From contig JACPKY010000002.1 of the NCBI GenBank assembly GCA_016186795.1, positions 507,814 to 571,813 on the forward strand: a DNA stretch of 64,000 bases, in the 5' to 3' direction. Origin of the DNA: Candidatus Gottesmanbacteria bacterium (lineage in GTDB: Bacteria; Patescibacteria; Microgenomatia; 2-02-FULL-39-11). The notes under the pieces are model-generated. The model did no database searches and was not told the origin of the DNA. It worked only from the letters and a program-made list of their open reading frames with translations. Position numbers and translations under genes: made by a program. Positions 1-7,222 of this stretch are shown one piece after another (the first letter of the stretch is position 1; the number at the start of each line of letters is the position of its first letter).

Positions 1-495
1 GGTATTGTAGTCTGCACTATTATTCCCAGTATCAGCTGTTGCATTCACACTATTCTTCACTGTGGCGGTATTACTGTTGTATACATCGACTCTCGTTCGA
101 TTGTTGATGTATGCAGCGTTATTGGAGTAAGGTCCGGTAATTTCGTTACCAGCGATGTTGTTTGAACCTCCAGATCCAATTGTCAGATTGGTCGTACTGA
201 TGTTTGCAACTGAAGACACGGTTGTGTTGTTGGTCGCATTCCCAGTGACGATTGAGCCTCCCAGCGTATTGTAGGAAGCACTGTTGTTCCCAGTGTTAGA
301 CGTAGAATTCACTCTATTGATGATTTGAGCATCATTGACGTTATTGACCGTCACATTGCTAGTGTTGTTTACAGTGCAGGTGTTGTTTGAAAACGGTCCT
401 GTGGTACTGTTTGTACAACTGTTTGCAGCAAATGCCGGTACTAAGGTTGCAGCGAGTAAAACTGCTGCCCCTGTTAACGTTGCAATTTTTTTCAT
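1..495 (-). CDS. Secreted Asn/Thr-rich repeat protein, C-terminus cut off by window edge
   Basis: Open for all 165 visible codons and runs off the left edge. A signal peptide (MKKIATLTG, hydrophobic run, then VPAFA-A) is followed by low-complexity Asn/Thr/Ser/Gly sequence. A motif of the form TGNNSAxYNT appears twice (after about residues 65 and 155), and similar motifs occur in the protein at 6275-6865, so the two are paralogues. Many N-x-S/T sites are present. Translation should be strong: the minus strand carries a perfect AAAGGAGGTGA ribosome site (plus 503-513), rare in this window. A hairpin and T-run lie 110-150 bases upstream. No enzyme domain is visible; a beta-repeat surface or fibre protein is an inference. 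Confidence 0.75.
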   Translation of the reverse strand, partial: MKKIATLTGAAVLLAATLVPAFAANSCTNSTTGPFSNNTCTVNNTSNVTVNNVNDAQIINRVNSTSNTGNNSASYNTLGGSIVTGNATNNTTVSSVANISTTNLTIGSGGSNNIAGNEITGPYSNNAAYINNRTRVDVYNSNTATVKNSVNATADTGNNSADYNT

Positions 496-502
496 TAAGT
501 TT

Positions 503-513
503 TCACCTCCTTT
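503..513 (-). promoter_or_regulatory. Full-length Shine-Dalgarno site of the 1-495 gene
   Basis: Reads AAAGGAGGTGA on the minus strand, a full complement to the usual 16S rRNA 3' end, seven bases before the ATG. Most genes here have weak or no such site, so this and the copy at 6870-6880 point to unusually high translation. Confidence 0.8.
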
Positions 514-595
514 CTTTTGTGTGATAACAAAACTGTCATTCTGCCTAGGAAAGAACACACAGCTTTGTCCAATCCAGTAAGTCAGTAATCACTCC

Positions 596-662
596 AAAAA
601 AATGAGGTAAGTCTCCTCCCGATAATATCGGGAGAATCCTTACCTCCGTGTGCGGTCGGTAA
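596..662 (-). promoter_or_regulatory. Candidate attenuator: conserved small hairpin overlapping a terminator (copy A)
   Basis: Read on the minus strand, a 23-base hairpin (662 to 640: arms TTACC and GGTAA around a core ACCGCACACGGA) is followed by a longer stem (644 to 606, GGTAAG pairing with CTTACC, inner CCCGAT/ATCGGG) and seven T (602-596). The GGTAA arm belongs to both stems, so they are mutually exclusive. A second copy with changed pairing bases lies at 7062-7109. It could instead simply terminate the small gene at 686-850. Confidence 0.5.
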
Positions 663-685
663 TTAAAATTATTTTTCCAGCGCGC

Positions 686-850
686 CTAAATTTGGTGGCT
701 GGTTTTTCTGATATTTCTCTCTGTAATCTGTGTCACTTTGTTGTTTTGCACGTAAATCTCTACGGATCCCCAGCCGCGAATATTTTTGAGTGCTTGCTTT
801 ATTTCCTCAAGTAAATCCCTAGTAATTTTTTTGGTTGAGTAGTCAACCAT
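686..850 (-). CDS. DUF2292 (YezD-like) small protein
   Basis: A 54-residue ORF, too short for most gene callers. It reads MVDYSTKKITRDLLEEIK, then QALKNIRGWGSVEIYVQN, then NKVTQITERNIRKT. The pattern of an amphipathic helix, an 'IR.GSV' turn, a beta strand and 'N/DGKV.QI.R.EK/NIR' matches the DUF2292 family as I know it (function unknown, about 50 residues). No Shine-Dalgarno site precedes the ATG; an in-frame TAG lies 30 codons upstream. A good promoter (933-961) points at it. The hairpin element at 596-662 follows 24 bases after its stop, and the Asn-rich gene lies beyond. Family assignment is by eye. Confidence 0.6.
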   Translation of the reverse strand: MVDYSTKKITRDLLEEIKQALKNIRGWGSVEIYVQNNKVTQITERNIRKTSHQI

Positions 851-932
851 TGGGCATTGTAGGCAGTTGCGGGCAGACTGTGAATGATGAGCAGATTTTG
901 GGGCAGAAGTACGGGCTTTTTTCTAAGTCGCA

Positions 933-961
933 CTATAAAAGATATACTCTTACCTTGTCAA
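933..961 (-). promoter_or_regulatory. Sigma70-type promoter for the DUF2292-like gene
   Basis: On the minus strand TTGACA (961-956), a 17-base spacer and TTATAG (938-933). It overlaps the stop codon of the gene at 958-1572, so the downstream small gene and perhaps the 1-495 gene have their own start site near 926. Confidence 0.6.
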
Positions 962-1572
962 GAGGGCAATTTTATTGGTATTTCCTCTTTCTTCCCGTCA
1001 AGTTCTCCAACATAGAGCTTAAATTCCTTCGCATCTTGGGGGATTACAAATCCGATTCGATCAGGTTTCGTCGAGATTGCGGCAACATACACCAGATTGT
1101 TATGCAAATCTGGCGCAAACTTGTTCTCTTCATCACCGTTAACAGTCAGGCGAACGAGATCTCCTGGCAAAATATTTAATGGAATTGTGGCATCGTTTTT
1201 CAGGTCAAGTTGCAGAATTAGAAAGGTTTTGTTGTTTTTGGCAACGAACGTCTGGTCTTTCACAAGGACTTGATTTGTTTTCTCAACTGTTGTTGCGGTA
1301 ACTTTTATTTTCTGTATCACTGGTTTTCCCTGGTTATTGAGAGCGGTAAACTCAAAGCTTCTATTCACCGGTTGCGAAACAGATTTAGCCGATGCCGTCT
1401 GACCAACCCTTGAAGAAATAAATCGTGCACCTCCGATACCAATGACAAAAAGAACTATAAGCGCAATAACTATCCGTTTTTTGGAGGATAAAATGGATCG
1501 TAGAAAAAGTCCACCGGTTTTCGCAAGTTGCGAAGCTTTTTCTAGACCCAGAATATTTTTTTCTTTTGCCAT
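958..1572 (-). CDS. Membrane-anchored protein with DUF4352-like domain
   Basis: 204 residues. A short cytoplasmic head (residues 1-31, KKR at its end) leads into one transmembrane segment (about 33-52, IVIALIVLFVIGIGGARFI). The outer part (about 70-204) is beta-rich with 'KNNKTFLILQLDLKNDATIPLN' style sequence and a late 'DRIGFVIPQDAKEFKLYV' strand, which resembles the immunoglobulin-like DUF4352/telokin-like domain found on bacterial surface lipoproteins. Function unknown. There is no Shine-Dalgarno site; instead a terminator-like hairpin ends eight bases before the ATG (see 1573-1602). Confidence 0.7.
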   Translation of the reverse strand: MAKEKNILGLEKASQLAKTGGLFLRSILSSKKRIVIALIVLFVIGIGGARFISSRVGQTASAKSVSQPVNRSFEFTALNNQGKPVIQKIKVTATTVEKTNQVLVKDQTFVAKNNKTFLILQLDLKNDATIPLNILPGDLVRLTVNGDEENKFAPDLHNNLVYVAAISTKPDRIGFVIPQDAKEFKLYVGELDGKKEEIPIKLPS

Positions 1573-1602
1573 AAGAAAAGCCCAAAGCAGACAGCTTTGG
1601 GC
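1573..1602 (-). promoter_or_regulatory. Terminator-like hairpin abutting a start codon
   Basis: On the minus strand GCCCAAAGC (1602-1594), loop of 5, GCTTTGGGC (1588-1580), then TTTTCTT directly before the ATG at 1572. The promoter at 1615-1643 would start RNA near 1608, so the whole leader is essentially this hairpin. It could block or gate expression of the 958-1572 gene. Confidence 0.5.
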
Positions 1603-1614
1603 AGAAGTAAACAG

Positions 1615-1643
1615 ATACTATACTGGTCAAATCACATTGTCAA
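1615..1643 (-). promoter_or_regulatory. Promoter of the DUF4352-like gene
   Basis: On the minus strand TTGACA (1643-1638), spacer 17, TAGTAT (1620-1615). An alternative -10, TATAGT, sits two bases earlier with a 15-base spacer. Confidence 0.55.
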
Positions 1644-1711
1644 GATATCGAAATATATCAAACTATCTCTTTTCCAGTACATTGATCAATTTTTCTTATT
1701 ACCACGTACTG

Positions 1712-2869
1712 TCATGCGATGAATAATCCCACTACAAACAAGGCAAAGTAGAGAGAAAAGAAGAGAACTGATGCTCCCAGATACATGATTTTATAGGTAG
1801 GCTGAATGCGAAACGAGACGACAGAAAGAAATAGCGGAAAAAGAATAAGTGCATACCGAGAGAAAGAGAAAAATGGAACCATACTGTATTTCGTACTAGT
1901 AACGGTAAAGACGAGATAGAGAAGGAGAGAAAGAATCCAGATATCAGTCCGGAGAAGCCTTTTTGACAGGACAACAAGAATTCCTCCTGATGTTGCCAAA
2001 AACAAATTCACATGATTTGGAAGAGTATACCCGAGAGAAAAAAGGTAGTTCCACTCGGCAGTAATAAGATCCCAAGGCAAGGTGTATTTTATCCCCCAAA
2101 AGTTTTGCGCTTTAATGGAAGAAAAGGGGACACCAGTCATCGAATCTTGGAAAAAGGTAGAAAAGATATATGCTAGTGGAATAAGAAAAAGAGAAATAAA
2201 CCGTGGGAGAAAATTTCGAAGGTTTACTGAGCTCTTATAGTACGTATACAAAAGAGGAAGAAAAACAACGATCGCAAATGGCTTTGTTGAAGCGGCCAAA
2301 GCTGCAACGAACGATGCCCAAAAATACTTCTTCTTCCTCAACAAAAGAAACAATCCAATCAGAAGAACTAAGAGAAGCGACTCCGCATAGGGCGCAAGAA
2401 GGAAAAAACTTGTGGGAAAAAACGCATACATCGTAACGAGCGGAAGAGATGTTCTTTCTCCTTTCTCTTCTTTAGCAAATAGATAAAGAAGGAAAAATAC
2501 CAAAAAGACTAGAAACGTATTTAAAACAAAAGCTCCTTGCTCAAAAGTAAATCCAGTAAGAAGAAACACCCGTAGGACAAGTGGATACAAAGGGAAAAAT
2601 GCTGCGCTTTGCGGACTGTCTTGATATAGAAAAATTGCTATATTTTTATACCAGAGAGCATCAAAACGCATGAGAGGTTGCATAATAATATACAAAGGGG
2701 ATGATTTTTCTGGAATACGCTCTACAAAGTCCATACCACTTACAAAATACGGAATAGGACTAACAAGTGAAAGTAGTATCCAGCCGATTAAAAAGGTCGA
2801 TAATCTGAGCCAAACGGTAAAGAGAATTGCCGTCACAAAAGCCCGTTTTGTCACCGGTGAAATTTTCAT
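1712..2869 (-). CDS. PIG-V/Gpi18-like mannosyltransferase (GT-C membrane protein)
   Basis: 385 residues from the ATG at 2869; an in-frame TTG at 2893 would add eight residues, but neither has a clear ribosome site. The N-terminal part carries 'MRFDALWYKNIA..LYQDSPQSAAFFPLYPLVLRV', the hallmark of the PIG-V/Gpi18-related family (first luminal loop with W/R-D-a-xWY and the FFPLYP motif). Around ten hydrophobic segments follow. The family transfers mannose or another hexose from a polyprenyl-phosphate donor on the outer side of the membrane. It is divergent to the GT-C gene at 2958. The acceptor is unknown. Confidence 0.7.
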   Translation of the reverse strand: MKISPVTKRAFVTAILFTVWLRLSTFLIGWILLSLVSPIPYFVSGMDFVERIPEKSSPLYIIMQPLMRFDALWYKNIAIFLYQDSPQSAAFFPLYPLVLRVFLLTGFTFEQGAFVLNTFLVFLVFFLLYLFAKEEKGERTSLPLVTMYAFFPTSFFLLAPYAESLLLVLLIGLFLLLRKKKYFWASFVAALAASTKPFAIVVFLPLLYTYYKSSVNLRNFLPRFISLFLIPLAYIFSTFFQDSMTGVPFSSIKAQNFWGIKYTLPWDLITAEWNYLFSLGYTLPNHVNLFLATSGGILVVLSKRLLRTDIWILSLLLYLVFTVTSTKYSMVPFFSFSRYALILFPLFLSVVSFRIQPTYKIMYLGASVLFFSLYFALFVVGLFIA

Positions 2870-2957
2870 GAGGCAAACTATACACCGAAACAAGAAATAG
2901 AGTCAAGGAGGAACATCTTGTTGATTCCCTACCTCTACGCTATCATCCACTCATACT

Positions 2958-4595
2958 ATGAAGAAATGGACTATTCTCGTTTCTATTCTTATCATATCGG
3001 CTCTATTGCTTTTCAGTACTGTTGCCAATCTTTCCTATCCCCTTTTATGGAACGATGAAGCGCTTGGAATCATGCTAACGAAGTCTACACTTCATGGTGG
3101 CTATCCGCGCGTTTATTTTCAAGGTAACATTCTCAATCAATTCCATAGAGATCTCCTGAAACCACTCGTAGATCAAGAAACTGGTGCCTCAAAAGAAAAT
3201 GGTTGGCTGGCGTATTACATTGGAGCACCGTTTGTAGCGCTTTCTGAAAGAATCGATAATATATATCTTCAAACAGGAATAGTTAGGCTCCCATTTGCTA
3301 TCATTGGTTTTGCAAGCATATTTATTTTTGGAGCTATTGCCCGACTTTTTTTCTCACAAGGGGGCCAAAAACGGAATAGTTTTTTCCTCGTTCTTTTTCT
3401 CTCTCTTATTGATATACCACTCCTTCTCCATATCCGGGAAGCCAGATATTACTCAGTTCTCCTTTTTATTGTCGGATTCTACTGGTATGTGCTTCTAAGG
3501 TACGTACTCTTCAATACTATTTCCTACCGTTTATTCCTTTTTCTCATGCCGGTTGTTTGTCTTGCCATTTTCCTAACCTATCCCCCGGCAGTGTTCCCAT
3601 CTCTAGGCATACTTTTTATTGCATCTGGTATTTTCCAGAGACGCATCCGTAAACCGACACTCAAGTCTCTCTTGCCATTCATGGCAGCAATAGTTGTAAC
3701 ATCTCCGGCTTTTTTGTTTTTTGACATCTTCCACCTTGCCGAATTGACTGCCAAAATATACCATGTCACACCGCTTATGGTTTACAAAAATATTGTCACT
3801 ATCACTTCACGAATTTATGCCGATACTCTCCTTATGTTTGTCGGTTTAGGGATTGGGGTTGCTATTCTTTTGGTTAAGACGAATAGAGCAAGTACTTCTC
3901 TTCGGTTTTTCCTCCTCTTCTCATTTCTGGTTGCTATATTTGGTGTCGGAACTCTCGCAACACTTTCCCGGATACCTTTCGTTTTCACCAGATATTATAT
4001 TTATCTGTATCCACTTGTCACAATCAGTGCAGTTATCGCTATAATAACGATCAGAGAACTTCCTTTGCCGAAAAAATCTCTCATCTGGAAAAAAAGTACC
4101 CTTTTTTTCCTTCTTTGCATCATGGTCTTTAACCTCACTATCCATAACGGAGGAGAGAAAGCCCGTCGCATTGCAGGTTACATCTTTCAACTTACCCATC
4201 GCTATGAAGGTCCACTGGACGTTATTATTCCCTATATCCTCGCCCACTTTTCAACGCCACAAAAACTTATTATCGCCACAAACTACGAAGAGTTCTCTTA
4301 CATGTACTACCTTCGCAGCCGAGTGACAGTAGGATTCATGGGAATCAATTTGGAGGAAGATCTGAAGACAACTGCGGATATTATCGTATACCGGCCAGGA
4401 TGGGGGACAGACCCAAATATTTTTCGATATTTCCTCTCAAAAGATACTTACGATGAGGTGACGTTCCCGATTTTCAACTACCCACTAAACAATATTCCTG
4501 AGTTTTATTTTGGCTATCCGCACCAATTCCGAACGCTTTATGCGAAAAAAGAGGAAGAAAAGGTAAGAATTTTTGTCCGCAGGGGGAGTATTTAA
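2958..4595 (+). CDS. GT-C family membrane glycosyltransferase (PMT/ArnT-like)
   Basis: 545 residues. A first transmembrane segment is followed by WNDEA (residues 31-35), the acidic motif of the first outer loop in the PMT/ArnT (GT39/GT83) superfamily. About ten more membrane segments follow, then a soluble C-terminal part of about 140 residues ending near 'FVRRGSI'. The enzyme should move a sugar from a polyprenyl-phosphate carrier to a surface acceptor. The only AAGGAGG nearby lies about 48 bases before the ATG, too far to use; an in-frame TGA upstream excludes a longer start. It ends three bases before the convergent gene at 4599. Confidence 0.7.
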   Translation: MKKWTILVSILIISALLLFSTVANLSYPLLWNDEALGIMLTKSTLHGGYPRVYFQGNILNQFHRDLLKPLVDQETGASKENGWLAYYIGAPFVALSERIDNIYLQTGIVRLPFAIIGFASIFIFGAIARLFFSQGGQKRNSFFLVLFLSLIDIPLLLHIREARYYSVLLFIVGFYWYVLLRYVLFNTISYRLFLFLMPVVCLAIFLTYPPAVFPSLGILFIASGIFQRRIRKPTLKSLLPFMAAIVVTSPAFLFFDIFHLAELTAKIYHVTPLMVYKNIVTITSRIYADTLLMFVGLGIGVAILLVKTNRASTSLRFFLLFSFLVAIFGVGTLATLSRIPFVFTRYYIYLYPLVTISAVIAIITIRELPLPKKSLIWKKSTLFFLLCIMVFNLTIHNGGEKARRIAGYIFQLTHRYEGPLDVIIPYILAHFSTPQKLIIATNYEEFSYMYYLRSRVTVGFMGINLEEDLKTTADIIVYRPGWGTDPNIFRYFLSKDTYDEVTFPIFNYPLNNIPEFYFGYPHQFRTLYAKKEEEKVRIFVRRGSI

Positions 4596-4598
4596 TAT

Positions 4599-6152
4599 TT
4601 AATTTACGATATTTCGAACGTCATAAAGAAGAATCCCGCTATTGGATGCTACAGTCGGAAAGTATGAGAAGGGATTTTCCAATGGAAGGCGCTCCAATTT
4701 GCGAGTACTCATTTCTTCCAAACCATAATAGACAAAGTCGATAGTGTTATTCCTTATAAATTCCAGCTGTCTCTCTTTATCCATTTTCGAGTAAAATGCC
4801 TTCGCAAGGGTTTCCTTCTCTAAACTATTCGGCGTTTGGAATTTGTGCCCGAAATAGACTCGATTATTGGAGTGGGCAGGAATATAGTTCCCTATCCGAT
4901 ATAAAGAAAGTATCGAACTACCTTGAGGTAACCTCTCTATCTTTGACAACATATCACCTTCACTTTCACTTAGGAAGAAAAACGAGTTGTTTTTCTCTAT
5001 TTTTATCAATTTCTGAAATACATAGAAACGAGGTAAGAGTGAGAAAAGGGTAACAAAGGTTACGGCAATAAGAAGATATCTCCGATTAGGAATTAGATCG
5101 GGAAACATAAGAAAGGCAAGTGTCACAGCCCATATGAAAACCCCTTTCATGAAATACAAATGGAATCCGAATGGGGAAAGTGCGAAAAAAAGTTGACTCA
5201 GGAAAAAAATTTTTACAAGACTCATTTTGAGACTATTTTTTCCAAAAACAAGCCCAATAAATAAAGGAATGGACAATAAACCAAATCCAGAAACAAGCGA
5301 TAACGAATCAACGTTAAAAAGCTTCTGATTTATAAGACCAGAAAATCCTGGATTATCTAAAAGAGCTGAAAGAGCAGAAAGATAGTAGATTCCAAAGAAA
5401 AGTACTATAGCAATTGGATACAAAACCGTTATTTTTATCTTTTTGATTACATATATCCAAAGACTCACAATAAGTCCTATGAGAAGATAAACAACTGCAA
5501 AAGGAGGGTGAAGCAGTATACTTATGCAGCTGAAAACCCCCGCCCAATACAGGCTGGAACGGCTAAATGTTTGAAAAAACTTATGTAAGAATACAAATGT
5601 TAAAAGAAGACATACAGTACTTAATGCATCATGTCCTCGTTCTAAAGCATTAACCAGTGTAAATCCGGCAATCTTTAGATCTGCTGAAAAACTAAGTAAT
5701 GATAAGAAACCAAATCCTCCCCCAAGAACCATAACAACAAAAGCAGAAAGACGGATAATCTGGTCGGAAAATAGTTCCTTTGCCACCATATAGCATGCAA
5801 CGATAAGCACAATCCCAGTAACAATCGAAGCAATATGGAACAGAATAAATGGATCAAGATTGAATAATCTGTTTATGACACCAAGAAATGTGTAGTATTG
5901 ATAAATATAAACTGGTCCATGAGGAATTGTTGCATAGGTATTAACCAATCCCATTCCATAAAGTTGGCCGTACCGCATATATGACACTTGGAAATTGGTA
6001 TCCCACGCGTCGAACCATGAAGTTTGTTTTGGATACCAATATCCTTCCGGAGTATTGAACCAGTGGTAGAGGGTTGGAAATTTAGCAAAGAAAATGGCAA
6101 GGAAGATCACTCCTGCCACAAACATTGCTTCTCGTGTAAAAAGGCGCTTCAT
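4599..6152 (-). CDS. Multi-spanning membrane protein, probable GT-C glycosyltransferase
   Basis: 517 residues. One membrane segment (about 10-27) is followed by a large outer loop with 'YPKQTSWFDAWDTNFQVSYMRYGQ', then about nine membrane segments, then a soluble tail from about residue 400. The aromatic/acidic first loop and overall layout match GT-C enzymes such as those in neighbouring genes, but I do not recognise a named family. It converges on the GT-C gene at 2958-4595 and lies downstream of the Asn-rich protein gene at 6275, so it may be co-transcribed with it. A hairpin at 6224-6250 lies between them. Confidence 0.55.
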   Translation of the reverse strand: MKRLFTREAMFVAGVIFLAIFFAKFPTLYHWFNTPEGYWYPKQTSWFDAWDTNFQVSYMRYGQLYGMGLVNTYATIPHGPVYIYQYYTFLGVINRLFNLDPFILFHIASIVTGIVLIVACYMVAKELFSDQIIRLSAFVVMVLGGGFGFLSLLSFSADLKIAGFTLVNALERGHDALSTVCLLLTFVFLHKFFQTFSRSSLYWAGVFSCISILLHPPFAVVYLLIGLIVSLWIYVIKKIKITVLYPIAIVLFFGIYYLSALSALLDNPGFSGLINQKLFNVDSLSLVSGFGLLSIPLFIGLVFGKNSLKMSLVKIFFLSQLFFALSPFGFHLYFMKGVFIWAVTLAFLMFPDLIPNRRYLLIAVTFVTLFSLLPRFYVFQKLIKIEKNNSFFFLSESEGDMLSKIERLPQGSSILSLYRIGNYIPAHSNNRVYFGHKFQTPNSLEKETLAKAFYSKMDKERQLEFIRNNTIDFVYYGLEEMSTRKLERLPLENPFSYFPTVASNSGILLYDVRNIVN

Positions 6153-6223
6153 TATCTTTTGTCCTGGCCGGATTCTATATCAAGCGCCTTGGTGTTTGCA
6201 ATACGTTCCCCCAAATACCATTG

Positions 6224-6250
6224 AACTCCCCTTCTAGAAAGGAGAGTTCG
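6224..6250 (-). terminator. Intergenic hairpin, weak terminator candidate
   Basis: An inverted repeat GAACTC-CCCTT / AAGGA-GAGTTC with a six-base centre, lying 25 bases after the stop of the 6275-6865 gene. No strong T-run follows on the minus strand, so termination is uncertain. Confidence 0.35.
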
Positions 6251-6274
6251 AAATGGCAGAAAATACTTCGTGGT

Positions 6275-6865
6275 TTACAGTCTAACTTTGAGCCACAGAG
6301 TATTCAGTTTGGTCGTGATAAGTGTCGTGATACTTGCATCCCCACCGGCTGCTGTTCCATTGCCGGTATTATTGTTGGCAGTATTTCCTCCGGTATTGAC
6401 GATTGAAGAGAACGTATTTGTTACATTACCGCTATTGGTTAGAGTAAACGTAAAGTTTTTGGTTGCATTGATATCAGCATTGACCGTTGAGTTTTGTCCG
6501 GTCATGTTGACAGTTATATTGTCACAATCGCATGTTGCATTATCATCACTAAGATCGACATCTACGTTGGATGTATTCATTTCCACTTCTTGTGTCTGAT
6601 TTTGTGTGCTATTGCCGGCAATTGCTGTACCATCTTTGGTGTTGTTATCCGCAGAATTATTTCCGGTTGTTGCATTGTACGTCACATTTTGCGTGAGCGT
6701 GTTGGCATTCGTTACTGTCAATAGATGATTCTTAATACGATCAATTCGTGCATTGACAACAGATTGCTGACCGGTGTTACTGATACTTATTCCTGCAAAT
6801 GCCGGTACGGTACTTGCAAGGATCATCCCGATACCCACTGCACCAGTTAAAAGTTTCTTTATCAT
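6275..6865 (-). CDS. Secreted Asn/Thr-rich protein with two internal repeats
   Basis: 196 residues. Signal peptide 1-24 (ending VPAFA-G). The mature part is two copies of one unit of about 60-80 residues: the first begins 'SNTGQQSVVNARID', the second 'NMTGQNSTVNADIN', and each ends with a TGNNSADNNT/TGGNTANNNT block and G(N)GTA. A Cys-x-Cys (CDCDN) lies between them. About 17 N-x-S/T sites are present. It is a paralogue of the 1-495 protein, with the same full-length ribosome site (6870-6880) and related leader. Likely an abundant beta-repeat surface or filament protein; no catalytic motif is visible. Confidence 0.75.
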   Translation of the reverse strand: MIKKLLTGAVGIGMILASTVPAFAGISISNTGQQSVVNARIDRIKNHLLTVTNANTLTQNVTYNATTGNNSADNNTKDGTAIAGNSTQNQTQEVEMNTSNVDVDLSDDNATCDCDNITVNMTGQNSTVNADINATKNFTFTLTNSGNVTNTFSSIVNTGGNTANNNTGNGTAAGGDASITTLITTKLNTLWLKVRL

Positions 6866-6880
6866 TTTTTCACCTCCTTT

Positions 6881-6908
6881 CCCTTCGGCTACCCTCAGGG
6901 CAAGCCGG
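6881..6908. repeat. REP-like palindrome, CCTTCGG...CTCAGGGCAAGC
   Basis: The plus strand has CCTTCGGC-TAC-CCTCAGGGCAAGC, close to the copy at 8389-8412 inside a gene and related to 43799-43873 and 12936-12957. On the minus strand it forms a CGGCT / AGCCG stem right before the ribosome site of the 6275-6865 gene. Confidence 0.5.
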
Positions 6909-6927
6909 GCAGAGTATTTTGCTGCAT

Positions 6928-6965
6928 AAAAAACACTCTCTCCCGACTTAGTCGGGATTGAGTGT
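6928..6965 (-). terminator. Hairpin with T-run inside the leader of the 6275-6865 gene
   Basis: On the minus strand ACACTC (6965-6960), inner CCCGAC/GTCGGG, GAGTGT (6938-6933) then six T. It lies only 63 bases before the ATG and downstream of the promoter at 7122-7150, so it acts within the leader (attenuator) unless an unseen promoter follows it. Confidence 0.6.
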
Positions 6966-7061
6966 GGTTTGAGAGATGGGCAGACTACAATACATATTAG
7001 GCAGTAATCAAATTAAGATGAAAAATGATACACCGGGCAGGTGTACATATTTTCCTTCGAT

Positions 7062-7109
7062 AAAAAAAGCAATCCTATCCTTTGGATTGCCTCCGTTTGC
7101 GGTGAGCAA
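7062..7109 (-). promoter_or_regulatory. Candidate attenuator: conserved small hairpin overlapping a terminator (copy B)
   Basis: Minus strand: hairpin 7109-7087 with arms TTGCT and GGCAA around ACCGCAAACGGA, overlapped by a terminator GCAATCC (7090-7084) / GGATTGC (7075-7069) plus seven T. The GCAA arm is shared by both stems. It begins about six bases after the predicted start site, so it is the 5' end of the RNA. Between it and the gene lie a short stem and the second terminator at 6928-6965. Confidence 0.55.
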
Positions 7110-7121
7110 ACTCTATATCCA

Positions 7122-7150
7122 CTGTAAAACATTTTTCGAACCCTTGTCAA
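7122..7150 (-). promoter_or_regulatory. Promoter of the 6275-6865 Asn-rich gene
   Basis: On the minus strand TTGACA (7150-7145), spacer 17, TTACAG (7127-7122); start near 7115, giving a leader of about 250 bases. Confidence 0.65.
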
Positions 7151-7184
7151 GTACCTATCTGTAACGATAGTATTTGTCTTGGTA

Positions 7185-7193
7185 TGATATACT
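7185..7193 (+). promoter_or_regulatory. Extended -10 element TGATATACT
   Basis: TGa-TATACT on the plus strand; the same nine bases precede the MFS gene at 43901. It covers the ATG at 7184, so that ATG would lie upstream of the RNA start (about 7200) and the next ATG, 7223, is the better start. No good -35 is visible. Confidence 0.5.
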
Positions 7194-7222
7194 CGTATCC
7201 GTTTCCAAAGAAATATATCGAT

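Noticed and set aside
835..1179. Plus-strand frame of 114 codons
   Set aside because: It lies over the minus-strand DUF4352-like and DUF2292-like genes, has no family features and no ribosome site; an antisense shadow.
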